Assembly: GCA_023838465.1 (NCBI GenBank)
Contig: JAIVEQ010000020.1
Span: 1 to 64,000 of the forward strand
Reading direction: 5' to 3'
Source of the DNA: Candidatus Thiodiazotropha sp.
GTDB taxonomy: Bacteria > Pseudomonadota > Gammaproteobacteria > Chromatiales > Chromatiaceae
Length of the DNA stretch: 64,000 nucleotides
Both the position numbers and the translations under genes were made by a program. Below the pieces are notes generated by a model. It was not told the DNA's origin. It saw only the letters and a list, made by a program, of their open reading frames with translations, and ran no database searches. Positions within the stretch are counted from its first letter, which is position 1. Every line of letters begins with the position of its first letter. Shown here piece after piece: positions 38,792 through 46,542 of this stretch.

Positions 38792-38804
38792 GGCTTGCCA
38801 GCCC

Positions 38805-39257
38805 CTATATGAATATTTCTGAAGCCCCGATCAGCAAGGCATAGCGTATTGCTTTGCCAATACCGATAAACAGTGTTGCGGGTAGTAGTCTTACACCGCT
38901 CCAACCGGCCGCCAGACAAAGGGGGTCTCCAATCACCGGCAACCATGACAAGAGTAATGCCGGACTACCGTAACGTCCTATCCGCTCCAGGGCCTGGCGC
39001 TGTCGTTGGTTGTGTAGACCTTGTCCAGGAAACCGGCGTGCAAGCCACCAGCCGATCAGCCAGCTACTGAGTCCACCCAAGGTGTTGCCAAGGCTGGCTA
39101 TTCCCCACAGCAGCCCCGCCTGATCCGGCGTCTTTTGTAGTTCCCACAACAGCAGTGCCTCCGAACCACCCGGTAGCAGGGTAGAGGCGAGAAAGCTGCC
39201 GATGAACAGCCCTGTAGGTCCGCCAGAGAGGTTCAAGAATTGCGAAAAATCCAACAT
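38805..39257 (-). CDS. YqaA-like DedA/SNARE-associated membrane protein
   Basis: 150-residue inner-membrane protein with three to four hydrophobic segments. It is of the YqaA branch of the DedA/VTT family. It shows GGPTGLFIGSFLASTLLPGGSEALLL near the start, where G...FL.. and PG.E resemble the DedA re-entrant loop, and SWLPVIGDPLCLAAGWSGV near 105. DedA-type proteins act in lipid-carrier or lipid translocation, but the YqaA branch is uncharacterised. It overlaps the upstream methyltransferase gene by 25 bases. Confidence 0.87.
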   Translation of the reverse strand: MLDFSQFLNLSGGPTGLFIGSFLASTLLPGGSEALLLWELQKTPDQAGLLWGIASLGNTLGGLSSWLIGWWLARRFPGQGLHNQRQRQALERIGRYGSPALLLSWLPVIGDPLCLAAGWSGVRLLPATLFIGIGKAIRYALLIGASEIFI

Positions 39258-40168
39258 CGATGGGCAGGGTGACGCTGAAAGTCTTCCGGCAGGGTATGGT
39301 GGGTGATTTCCTCACAGTGCGGTATGGCTTCGATGACAGGGTCGAGTTTAAATCGGCGTCGGTTGGTGGAAAAGAGCAATTCACCTGTTGGAGTCAAAAG
39401 TTTTAAACAGGCCTTGATCAGACGAGGATGGTCTCGTTGCACATCGAGTATCTCAAGCATTTTCTTGGAGTTGGAGAAGCTGGGTGGATCAAGCACAATG
39501 AGTCCGAACTGCCGTCGTACCCTGACAGCCCGCTCGAGATAGTTGAACACATCGTCTCTTACCAGTTCATGTTCAGGATTGGTGAAACCGTTGAGCTGCA
39601 AATTACGTCGTGTCCAATCCTGGTAGGTGTTGGAAAGATCGACACTGACGCTGGCATGGGCCCCACCGGCAGCGGCATAGACAGTGAAGCTGCCGGTATA
39701 GGCGAAGAGGTTGAGCATCCGTTTGCCTGCTGCACGTTCACGCACCATCGCACGGGTATTGCGATGATCGAGAAATAGCCCGGTATCAAGATAACTGCCG
39801 AGATCCACTTCAAACCGCAAATCACCTTCCTCGACAATCAATGGCCTGCCTGCCTCCCTGCTTTTTTCATACTGAGTCAGTCCTCTCTGACGCTGTCGGG
39901 TCTTGAAGGCCAGGGCATCAGCTGGTATCTGCAACACGTCACAGATTATTTCGCCGATACGTTGTTCCTCCACTTCATCCAGTGGCTCGATACCTTTGCG
40001 GGCAAATATCTGCGCGTGAACCTGGTCTTGATACCAGTCGATCGCAACAGGAAACTCCGGAATATCTCGGTCATAGAGGCGATAGCAGGAGATCTTTCTG
40101 CGTCGTGCCCACTTATTCCAGTGACGCTGGTTTTTGCGTAATCGATTGCTGAAGGCTGTCAAGTCCAT
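39233..40168 (-). CDS. RlmK-like class I SAM-dependent 23S rRNA methyltransferase
   Basis: 311 residues from the ATG at 40168. The frame is open much further upstream but the extra stretch has no homology and would overlap the DUF423 gene. It resembles the C-terminal (RlmK) half of the bifunctional RlmKL enzyme that makes m7G2069 in 23S rRNA: RLYDRDIPEFPVAIDWY near residue 38, LDTGLFLDHRNTR near 137, SAM motif NLFAYTGSFTVYAA near 163 and catalytic-type LDPPSFSNSK near 232. Standalone RlmK-like and RlmI-like proteins are related, so the exact base is not certain. TGATG overlap with the DUF423 gene. Confidence 0.85.
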   Translation of the reverse strand: MDLTAFSNRLRKNQRHWNKWARRRKISCYRLYDRDIPEFPVAIDWYQDQVHAQIFARKGIEPLDEVEEQRIGEIICDVLQIPADALAFKTRQRQRGLTQYEKSREAGRPLIVEEGDLRFEVDLGSYLDTGLFLDHRNTRAMVRERAAGKRMLNLFAYTGSFTVYAAAGGAHASVSVDLSNTYQDWTRRNLQLNGFTNPEHELVRDDVFNYLERAVRVRRQFGLIVLDPPSFSNSKKMLEILDVQRDHPRLIKACLKLLTPTGELLFSTNRRRFKLDPVIEAIPHCEEITHHTLPEDFQRHPAHRCWIFRNS

Positions 40169-40542
40169 CAGCGGGGTAGGCGCCAAGCTGCCAATACGAG
40201 AGCAAACCAACCCACAATAAATGCGGTGCCGCCTATCGGGGTCAGCATGGCCAGACCACGTTGACCGGTGAGGGCCAGCAGATAGAGGCTGCCGGAAAAT
40301 AGTAGGATTCCCGTAATAAAAGACCACCCGGCAAAACGCAATGGCTGACTGGGATGTTGGAGTGCGAGAAGGGCTGTACCAAGAAGCGCCAGGGTGTGTA
40401 TTCCCTGGTAGCTCACCGCCTTTTGCCACCACACCAAATGGTCTGAGGGTATTCTGGTTTCTAAGGCGTGCGCCCCAAATGCCCCGAGTAGTACCAGCAA
40501 CAGGCCACTCATAGCGGCTATGATCAAAAACTGTCTGGACAT
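40168..40542 (-). CDS. DUF423 family inner-membrane protein
   Basis: 124-residue protein with four hydrophobic segments. It has the DUF423 signature LLVLLGAFGAHALETRI at residues 15-31 and QGIHTLALL near 46, plus GSLYLLALTG near 80 and a GGTAFIVGW end. Function of the family (E. coli YgdD) is unknown. It is the third gene of the minus-strand operon that starts with the thioredoxin/HEAT gene and is coupled to the methyltransferase by a one-base overlap. Confidence 0.9.
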   Translation of the reverse strand: MSRQFLIIAAMSGLLLVLLGAFGAHALETRIPSDHLVWWQKAVSYQGIHTLALLGTALLALQHPSQPLRFAGWSFITGILLFSGSLYLLALTGQRGLAMLTPIGGTAFIVGWFALVLAAWRLPR

Positions 40543-40545
40543 CGT

Positions 40546-41094
40546 CTATTCCTGCTGCAGATTCTTCAATTCTTCCAGGATACCCAGGACAACCGCCTCG
40601 GTACGACTATCCATCTGTTTGCACAGTTTTTCAGGGTCACGTTCACCATTGATGAGAGGACGAATGACCGAGGCCAATTTGGCCATTGGCCCGCCGGCCT
40701 GGCTCATCTGATCTGCCATCCCGGCAATGATTTGCAGGGCCTGGGCATTGCCGCTACCTGCCGCATGGATCATCGAGGCAAGTCCCGGTGCAGCCATTGC
40801 CGGATCGGGCTTTGCATTCGGGTCCGGCAGGGTGCTTGGGTCCTGCAGGCCCTGCAATATCGCTTCGGTAATCACCTGGTCCTCTTCGTCCAGGTTGTTT
40901 AGCAACTCGATATCGCGGCGCCCTTTGTGAAAGATCTTACGGATGGTCGCTACCAGATCATTCCAGCCACTTTCAGAGGCCATTTTCAGTAATTGTTCGA
41001 ATTCATCCTGGCGATCAGATTGAGGACCGGTCATAACCACTTGATTGATGAAAGCGGCATGAGCTGCCAATATTTGATCCTTGCTATCCATCAC
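40546..41094 (-). CDS. conserved hypothetical protein, helical
   Basis: 182-residue predicted cytoplasmic, mostly helical protein without Cys pairs or membrane segments apart from one Cys near 157. Features seen: an N-terminal helix pair (MDSKDQILAAHAAFINQVV), an acidic GLQDPSTLPDPNAKPDP linker near 95, an alanine/methionine-rich LASMIHAAGSGNAQALQIIAGMADQMSQAGG stretch and a C-terminal RTEAVVLGILEELKNL helix. I do not recognise the family. It overlaps the upstream thioredoxin/HEAT gene by 4 bases, so the two products are made together and may interact. Confidence 0.75.
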   Translation of the reverse strand: MMDSKDQILAAHAAFINQVVMTGPQSDRQDEFEQLLKMASESGWNDLVATIRKIFHKGRRDIELLNNLDEEDQVITEAILQGLQDPSTLPDPNAKPDPAMAAPGLASMIHAAGSGNAQALQIIAGMADQMSQAGGPMAKLASVIRPLINGERDPEKLCKQMDSRTEAVVLGILEELKNLQQE

Positions 41095-41741
41095 TTCATC
41101 TCCGCTTGTAGAAGGTTCAAAGAGTCAGCTGCAATCTCTCTGACATCGGGATTTTCATCATTGTGTAATTCACGTACCCGATCAATGGCATCGCTGGAAT
41201 GGGTCAAACCCAGGTAGTGAGCAGCATCAGCTCGCGTATTCGCATGGGATGACTGACTTAACGCGATCAGGGTAGGAAGGGTGGATTGGAGCAGGTCACT
41301 GCCTTGTAACTCCTCCAAGACCACTCCCACACCTATCCGGGCCGCCATCGGTGTCTGATCAGATTCAAGCAAACTAAGTAACAGAGGCAGGGAATCCTGT
41401 TTGCTCTTCACCCAGCTTATAACTTTATCGGGTCTTTGGATCTCAAGCAGGTGGCTGAAGTAGGCATCAGTCCCCTTGTTACGACTTGCCAAATCGACCC
41501 ATTGACTCAACTCGGCAGGGGTTAGCATGCCTTCCAGCTCAAATGCCCCGATTCGAGTCCAGGGCACACTGCGTGTACCGACCTTTTGTGCGATCTCCGG
41601 ATGCTCAACAATATTGACTGCCTCCATACGACCAATCTCACCCTGTTTGAGGAGTTGGCTCAAACCCTCCAACACGGATGGGCAAAGGGCACAGCCGGTG
41701 GCCAACAGAAATAGGACTTCAGGGGCTTCTTTCTTTGTCAT
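41091..41741 (-). CDS. thioredoxin-fold/HEAT-repeat fusion protein
   Basis: 216 residues. The N-terminal 85 have a thioredoxin-like fold: strand VLFLLATG, active-site-like CALC (Cys17-x-x-Cys20), then the TRSVPW segment with cis-Pro60. The rest, about 95-216, is built of HEAT/PBS-type helical repeats (SLPLLLSLLESDQTPMAARIGVGVVLEEL; LIALSQSSHANTRADAAHYLGL; IDRVRELHNDENPDVREIAADSLNLL). No signal peptide is seen, so it is probably cytoplasmic. It heads a five-gene minus-strand operon and is divergent from aprBA across 544 bases. A redox-sensing or assembly role for sulfur enzymes is an attractive inference but unproven. Confidence 0.8.
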   Translation of the reverse strand: MTKKEAPEVLFLLATGCALCPSVLEGLSQLLKQGEIGRMEAVNIVEHPEIAQKVGTRSVPWTRIGAFELEGMLTPAELSQWVDLASRNKGTDAYFSHLLEIQRPDKVISWVKSKQDSLPLLLSLLESDQTPMAARIGVGVVLEELQGSDLLQSTLPTLIALSQSSHANTRADAAHYLGLTHSSDAIDRVRELHNDENPDVREIAADSLNLLQAEMK

Positions 41742-42200
41742 CTATGCGCTCGAAAAGCGGCCACTTTAACCGATGATGGTTGTTGTGCAAGTTTTCGGTG
41801 AGTGTAAATTTCCTCTAAATGTCGGAAAAAGCGCCGGAAATATCTGGGATATGCATATCTCCCATGGGATAGTTGAGGCGAATCAATGGTAGTAGAAGGG
41901 TAACAAAACCAAAAGACCATAATAGCTTAGTTGGTAATTTTGTTCGTATAAATAGGGGGTTAGCAAACCGACTAAAATGCTTGGTTTTGCAACAGCTTAA
42001 GTCAATAAGCATATTTTATGCGCCCTCATTAAAAAATTGTCTGGATAAAGCAGGTGCAACACATTAATGTTTGTCGCCCTGATTCCAGCTTGCGCGCCTG
42101 CGTGCGATGGAGTGCCCGGCGATGTCGCCTGGCTGAATCGGGTTCGAATCACGGTTTGGGTGCCATTGGGCACGGGCCAGGATAGAAACAATGAATTACG

Positions 42201-42215
42201 CCGGGTGTTACCCGG
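42201..42215 (+). promoter_or_regulatory. hairpin in aprB leader
   Basis: Perfect 6-bp stem CCGGGT/ACCCGG with a GTT loop, 71 bases before the aprB start. It could stabilise or attenuate the apr transcript; there is no T-run. Confidence 0.4.
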
Positions 42216-42252
42216 TTGTGCTTCAAAGTCGCGGCATCTAGCGGCGGCTGAA

Positions 42253-42264
42253 TCACTGCAGTGA
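42253..42264. promoter_or_regulatory. 12-bp palindrome before the aprB ribosome-binding site
   Basis: TCACTGCAGTGA is perfectly palindromic and lies 22-33 bases upstream of the aprB ATG, just before AGGAG. It could be an operator or chance. Confidence 0.35.
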
Positions 42265-42285
42265 AACCCTTAGGAGATTAACACC

Positions 42286-42759
42286 ATGCCTACATTTGTG
42301 CGTACTGAGAAGTGCGATGGCTGTAAAGGCCAGGACAGGACAGCTTGCATGTACATCTGTCCTCATGACCTGATGAAGCTGGATAAAGACGGCTCTGAGA
42401 CCGGTCATGCTATGAAGTCATTCAACCAAGAGCCTGAGCAGTGCTGGGAGTGCTACTCCTGCATCAAGATCTGTCCTCAGCAGGCCATCGAAGCACGCCC
42501 TTATGCTGATATCGTACCTCTGGGTGCATCTGTCCAGCCTCTGCGTGGAACCGATTCAATTATGTGGACCATCAAGTTCCGTAACGGCACCATGAAGCGA
42601 TTCAAGTTCCCGATCCGTACCACACCTGAGGGTTCTATCGATCCTTACGGCGGCAAGCCAGCTGCTGAAATAGCAAAGATCAGTGAGCCCGGTTTCTTTA
42701 ATCACAATGAGCAGAACGGCTACCGTGTCGGTGATGCCAGTGAGCTGATCCGTAAATAA
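42286..42759 (+). CDS. aprB: adenylylsulfate reductase beta subunit AprB
   Basis: 157-residue iron-sulfur subunit of dissimilatory APS reductase, which in sulfur oxidisers runs in reverse: sulfite + AMP to APS + 2 electrons. Two 4Fe-4S clusters are bound by Cys10, Cys13, Cys21, Cys25 and by Cys53, Cys56, Cys59, Cys63. The tail that wraps around AprA (WTIKFRNGTMKRFKFPIRTTPEG) is present. A strong AGGAG site precedes the ATG. Arg codons are nearly all CGT/CGC and Leu mostly CTG, as in highly expressed genes. It is followed 51 bases later by aprA. Confidence 0.97.
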   Translation: MPTFVRTEKCDGCKGQDRTACMYICPHDLMKLDKDGSETGHAMKSFNQEPEQCWECYSCIKICPQQAIEARPYADIVPLGASVQPLRGTDSIMWTIKFRNGTMKRFKFPIRTTPEGSIDPYGGKPAAEIAKISEPGFFNHNEQNGYRVGDASELIRK

Positions 42760-42810
42760 ATCGGATTCAGACGGAATTTTAGAAACTAACGATAATTTGA
42801 GGAATTTAAA

Positions 42811-44796
42811 ATGGCTGAATTCGGAAATCCGGAAGTCGTCCAAGAAGAGGTAGACATCTTGCTGATCGGTGGTGGTATGGCCTGTAGTGGTGCCGCCTAT
42901 GAGATCGGTCCTTGGGTAGATGCTGCCGGTGGTAACATTAAAATAAAGCTGGTTGATAAAGCCGCTATGGATCGCTCTGGTGCTGTTGCCCAGGGTTTAT
43001 CCGCCATCAACACTTATATCGGTTCAGAGCAGGATCCTGCTGATTATGCTCGCATGGTCTCTAACGACCTGATGGGTATCACCCGCGATGATCTGGCCTA
43101 TGACCTGGGCCGTCATGTTGATGAATCTGTTCACCTGTTCGAAGAGTGGGGTCTGCCTATTTGGAAGACTGACGAGAACGGTGAGCGTCATGATGGTTCT
43201 AAAGGTATGGCACCTCTGAAGGACGGCGGCAAGCCCGTACGCTCCGGTAAGTGGCAGATCATGATCAATGGTGAATCCTACAAGTGGATTGTCGCCGAAG
43301 CTGCGAAGAAAGCACTGGGCATGGATAACATCCAGGAGCGTATCTTCATCGTCAAGCTGGTCAACGACAAGAATGATTCCAACCGCATCGCTGGTGCTGT
43401 CGGTTTTTCTGTTCGTGAGCACAAGCTGTATGTCTTCAAAGCAAAAGCTATCCTGTTGGCAGCCGGTGGTTGCGTAAATATCTTCCGTCCCCGCTCTGTG
43501 GGTGAGGGTCAGGGTCGTGCCTGGTATCCTGTTTGGAATGCCGGTTCTACCTATGCCATGGCCGCTGAGGCTGGTGCCGAACTGACCATGATGGAAAACC
43601 GCTTCGTACCGACCCGTTTCAAAGACGGCTACGGTCCTGTTGGCGCTTGGTTCCTGCTGTTCAAATCCAAAGCTACCAATGCTTTTGGTGAAGTTTACAT
43701 GGACCGCAATAAGGAGATGCTGGACGACTATCCTCCTTACGGTCAGGCTGCCGTTCCGGCATCCTGCCTGCGTAACCACTTGATGCTGAAAGAGATGAAA
43801 GAAGGCCGTGGTCCTATCTGGATGGACACTGTCACTGCTCTTGCCAACTTGCGTGAGACCCTGTCTCCTCGTGAGGTTAAGCATCTGGAAGCTGAAGCCT
43901 GGGAAGATTTCCTGGATATGTGTATCGGCCAGTGCGGAATCTGGGCGGGTGAGAACATCGAGCCAGAGAAGAAGAACTCTGAGCTGATGCCTACCGAACC
44001 CTACCTGCTGGGTTCTCATTCTGGTTGTTGTGGCATCTGGACCTCCGGTCCTGACGATGTGGGCGCACCGACTGAAGAGACCGAAGCGGGTGTTCCTGAT
44101 CACCTGCCTAAGGGTTGGAACTGGGGCTACCGTGGTATGACCACTGTTTCCGGTCTGTTCACCGCTGGTGACGGCGTGGGCGCTTCTGGTCACAAGTTCT
44201 CATCCGGTTCTCATGCTGAAGGCCGTATGGCTGCCAAGGCGATGGTCAAGTATGTCGTGGACAATAAGGACTACAACCCTGAGCTGGATACAGATGTGGA
44301 CACCCTGATCGAAGAGATCTACCGTCCAGTCCGTAACTACCTGGAGCATAAGGACTACTCAACCGCGATCGATGTGAATCCTAACTACATCACTCCGCGT
44401 ATGCTGCAGTTCCGTCTGCAGAAGATCATGGATGAGTACGTTGCCGGTGTTGCCACTTACTACACCACCAACGAACATATGCTGGACCTGGCTGAACAGA
44501 AGCTGGAAATGTTGAAAGAAGATGCATTGAAGATGCGTGCCAAGGACCTCCACGAACTGCTTCGTGCGTGGGAAAACTATCACCGCATCCTGACTGCTGA
44601 AGCGCACATGAAACACATTCAGTTCCGTCAAGAGTCTCGTTATCCTGGTTTCTACTACCGTATGGATAAGAACTTCGTTGATGAAGAGAACTGGAAGTGC
44701 TTCGTTAACTCTGTTTACGACAAAGAGGCCAAGACCTATAAGTGCTTCAAGCGCGCACATGTAGACATCGTGGATAAGTCAAAGCTGTTCAAGTAA
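42811..44796 (+). CDS. aprA: adenylylsulfate reductase alpha subunit AprA
   Basis: 661-residue FAD catalytic subunit of dissimilatory APS reductase, a cytoplasmic AprBA dimer. It opens with the dinucleotide-binding motif ILLIGGGMACSGAAYE (about residues 16-31). The GAVAQGLSAIN segment (near 60), the AGGCVNIFRPRSVGEGQGR region around the active site (near 222) and HSGCCGIWTSGPDD (near 404) are typical, as is the C-terminal helical domain ending VDIVDKSKLFK. GAGGAA precedes the start. Codon use is strongly biased, indicating high expression. No aprM membrane-anchor gene follows; instead a qmo-type set lies 3 kb away, and a strong terminator ends the unit. Confidence 0.97.
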   Translation: MAEFGNPEVVQEEVDILLIGGGMACSGAAYEIGPWVDAAGGNIKIKLVDKAAMDRSGAVAQGLSAINTYIGSEQDPADYARMVSNDLMGITRDDLAYDLGRHVDESVHLFEEWGLPIWKTDENGERHDGSKGMAPLKDGGKPVRSGKWQIMINGESYKWIVAEAAKKALGMDNIQERIFIVKLVNDKNDSNRIAGAVGFSVREHKLYVFKAKAILLAAGGCVNIFRPRSVGEGQGRAWYPVWNAGSTYAMAAEAGAELTMMENRFVPTRFKDGYGPVGAWFLLFKSKATNAFGEVYMDRNKEMLDDYPPYGQAAVPASCLRNHLMLKEMKEGRGPIWMDTVTALANLRETLSPREVKHLEAEAWEDFLDMCIGQCGIWAGENIEPEKKNSELMPTEPYLLGSHSGCCGIWTSGPDDVGAPTEETEAGVPDHLPKGWNWGYRGMTTVSGLFTAGDGVGASGHKFSSGSHAEGRMAAKAMVKYVVDNKDYNPELDTDVDTLIEEIYRPVRNYLEHKDYSTAIDVNPNYITPRMLQFRLQKIMDEYVAGVATYYTTNEHMLDLAEQKLEMLKEDALKMRAKDLHELLRAWENYHRILTAEAHMKHIQFRQESRYPGFYYRMDKNFVDEENWKCFVNSVYDKEAKTYKCFKRAHVDIVDKSKLFK

Positions 44797-44820
44797 TACT
44801 TGATAGCCTATTGGCTTAGA

Positions 44821-44856
44821 AAAGTCCGGGTATCGAAAGGTGCCCGGACTTTTTCC
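44821..44856 (+). terminator. intrinsic terminator of aprBA
   Basis: Perfect 10-bp stem AAAGTCCGGG/CCCGGACTTT (44821-44830, 44843-44852) with a 12-base loop, continued by TTTCC. It lies 24 bases after the aprA stop. Confidence 0.92.
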
Positions 44857-44903
44857 GTCTTAACTAACTGGATTTAATGCAGTTTTCAAATGAACGGGAA
44901 GGG

Positions 44904-44917
44904 TTGAGTTAGATCAA
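44904..44917. promoter_or_regulatory. FNR/Anr-type box upstream of the YkgJ gene
   Basis: TTGAGTTAGATCAA matches the FNR/Anr consensus TTGAT-N4-ATCAA at 9 of 10 fixed positions. A possible -10 element TATAGT lies at 44954-44959, placing the box near -55. It would make the YkgJ gene responsive to oxygen. One mismatch and non-standard spacing keep confidence moderate. Confidence 0.5.
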
Positions 44918-45087
44918 ACGGCATGATGTCGGAGGAATACCGGTGTCCTAATCTATAGTTAAGCCACGGTGAACCATTTTTTTAGTTGCCGTTGTATGAC
45001 TATTAGAAAGCAGATCATTGCATGACCATTTTCGTCCATTTGAAGATTGATACACCCATCAGCCGATTCTGATATCGGAGGCAAATC

Positions 45088-45978
45088 ATGAGTGAAAAAT
45101 TCGATATTCCCTTTAAAAGCAGCTTTGTACCGGCCGTTCTGGAGCCAGGTGCCAAGATTAGTTTCAACTGCCATAAAGGGATCTCCTGTTTCAATGCCTG
45201 TTGTAAACATGCTGACATCCAACTGACTCCCTACGATATTCTTCGGTTGAAAGATAACCTGGGAAGCAGTGCGACCGAGTTTCTGAAAAACCACACGGTT
45301 CCTTATGAAATGGATAAGGATGGAATTCCGGGTGTGAAACTTCGTACCGATAATGAAGGTGCCTGTCTGTTTGTTACCGATGAGGGATGCAGTGTCTACA
45401 AGGATCGGCCGACAGCATGCCGATACTACCCTGTTGGCCACATGGCAATGCGTGAAGCAGGGGCGAGTGATGATGAAGCACGCTACTTTCTGGTCAAGGA
45501 AGATCACTGCAAAGGGCATGAAGAAGATCGGGAGATAGCAGTCGACGCCTACCGAAAGGAGCAACAAGTAGAGGTCTACGACCAGATAAACAGGGAGTGG
45601 CTTCAGCTGATGCTGAAGAAGAAATCGGCAGGACCTGCAATTGGTCGCCCCTCAGATACCAGCCTGCAGTTCTTTTTCATGTGTTCATACGACATAGACC
45701 GCTTACGCCGCTTTGTTTTAAATGATTCGTTTAAGGCATCCTACGATCTGGATGAAAAATTCTATGAGACCGTGGAGAAAGAGGATCTGGCATTGATGCA
45801 ATTCGGTACCCGTCTGCTGAAACAGGTCTTGTTTGGGGATGTGACTATCCCTGTCAAAGAGCATGCTGTAGAACAACGCGTCGAAGAGCGTAAAGAGATT
45901 CTGGAACTACGTAAAAAGGCAGAAATCGAAATCCATAAACAGAAGCAGGAACAGCAGATGAAGGATGCTCTCTCCTGA
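45088..45978 (+). CDS. YkgJ-family cysteine-cluster protein
   Basis: 296-residue cytoplasmic protein of the YkgJ/UPF0153 type, predicted to bind a Zn or Fe-S centre. The cysteine set is HKGISCFNACCKHADI (near residues 32-47), CLFVTDEGCSVYKDRPTACRYYPVG (near 92-116) and a later Cys near 140. The C-terminal 40 residues are a charged coiled coil (VEERKEILELRKKAEIEIHKQKQEQQ). A GGAGG site precedes the ATG and an FNR-like box lies 170 bases upstream. It stands between aprBA and the convergent qmo-hdr operon, but its own role is unknown. A part in metal-cluster assembly would be inference. Confidence 0.85.
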   Translation: MSEKFDIPFKSSFVPAVLEPGAKISFNCHKGISCFNACCKHADIQLTPYDILRLKDNLGSSATEFLKNHTVPYEMDKDGIPGVKLRTDNEGACLFVTDEGCSVYKDRPTACRYYPVGHMAMREAGASDDEARYFLVKEDHCKGHEEDREIAVDAYRKEQQVEVYDQINREWLQLMLKKKSAGPAIGRPSDTSLQFFFMCSYDIDRLRRFVLNDSFKASYDLDEKFYETVEKEDLALMQFGTRLLKQVLFGDVTIPVKEHAVEQRVEERKEILELRKKAEIEIHKQKQEQQMKDALS

Positions 45979-46024
45979 CTTTTAGTCCACAAATTAACCT
46001 ATAAAAGTTAACAAGAAGCCCAAA

Positions 46025-46044
46025 GGGTGCGGCCTGCCGCACCC
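46025..46044. terminator. GC hairpin between convergent genes (hairpin family copy 3)
   Basis: Stem GGGTGCGG/CCGCACCC with loop CCTG, nested within an outer pairing AAGCCC / GGGGCTT that is followed by TTTAG on the plus strand. It lies between the YkgJ gene and phhB and probably terminates both. The core matches the hairpins at 5689 and 22622. Confidence 0.65.
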
Positions 46045-46078
46045 CACACCAGGGGCTTTTAGCAATGATGCTCTCTCA

Positions 46079-46417
46079 TCAGCTGTAGATCTGGTCAGTC
46101 TTGGCCGACATGATGAAATCATTACGGTGAAGGCCTTTTATCTTGTGCGACCACCAGGTTACAGTGGTTTTACCCCACTCGGTCAATAGGGATGGATGAT
46201 GACCTTCTCGTTCGGCCAATAAGGCCACCTTATTGGTGAAATCGAGGGCCTCAACGAAGTTCTTGAATTGATATAACTTCTCAAGTTGCATGATGCCGTC
46301 ACGTACCTCGATATTCCAATCGGGAATAGCGCGGATCAGCTCAGCCAGCTCATCATCAGTGACTTTTGGCGCGTCAGCGCGACAGGCCTCACACTTTTCT
46401 TCCATCAGTGCAGTCAT
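46079..46417 (-). CDS. phhB: pterin-4a-carbinolamine dehydratase
   Basis: 112-residue enzyme that dehydrates 4a-hydroxy-tetrahydrobiopterin; it can also recycle pterin cofactors or act in molybdopterin metabolism. The signature is complete: [18 protein letters not shown] near residues 60-77 with the catalytic His pair, and [22 protein letters not shown] near 82-103. The N-terminal [11 protein letters not shown] extension with two Cys is common in proteobacterial members. No phenylalanine hydroxylase gene is nearby. Confidence 0.95.
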   Translation of the reverse strand: MTALMEEKCEACRADAPKVTDDELAELIRAIPDWNIEVRDGIMQLEKLYQFKNFVEALDFTNKVALLAEREGHHPSLLTEWGKTTVTWWSHKIKGLHRNDFIMSAKTDQIYS

Positions 46418-46542
46418 ATCGGTGTTTCCTCTATTCGAATATGTCGGATATAGTTATCTACTAGAATTATCTTTCAGTTCGTTGTAAATGCATACACAGA
46501 AACAATAGGGGATAGCGGCACATCAGTGCGGCCATAGGATCA

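Larger units (their letters stand above)
41742..42285. promoter_or_regulatory. divergent control region and long leader of aprBA
   Basis: 544 gene-free bases between the thioredoxin/HEAT gene and aprB. The left half (41860-42060) is AT-rich and probably carries the promoters. The right half (42070-42285) is GC-richer and could be a structured leader. It contains a hairpin CCGGGT-GTT-ACCCGG at 42201-42215 and a perfect 12-bp palindrome TCACTGCAGTGA at 42253-42264, shortly before the AGGAG site. An open frame at 42067-42264 shows no protein-like features and is rejected. Exact promoter elements could not be fixed by eye. Confidence 0.5.

Noticed and set aside
40169..40432. 88-codon N-terminal extension of the RlmK-like methyltransferase frame
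   Set aside because: It overlaps the DUF423 gene in another frame; the ATG at 40168 matches the family start.
42130..42165. GGTTCGAATC at 42141-42150 looks like a tRNA T-loop upstream of aprB
   Set aside because: The flanking five-base stem does not pair, and no acceptor stem, D-arm or anticodon arm can be folded around it.
42067..42264. 65-codon open frame in the aprB leader
   Set aside because: No motif and no ribosome-binding site; better explained as leader RNA.
43024..44193. 389-codon open frame antisense to aprA
   Set aside because: It is fully inside aprA, lacks any recognisable motif and is explained by the strong codon bias of the sense gene.
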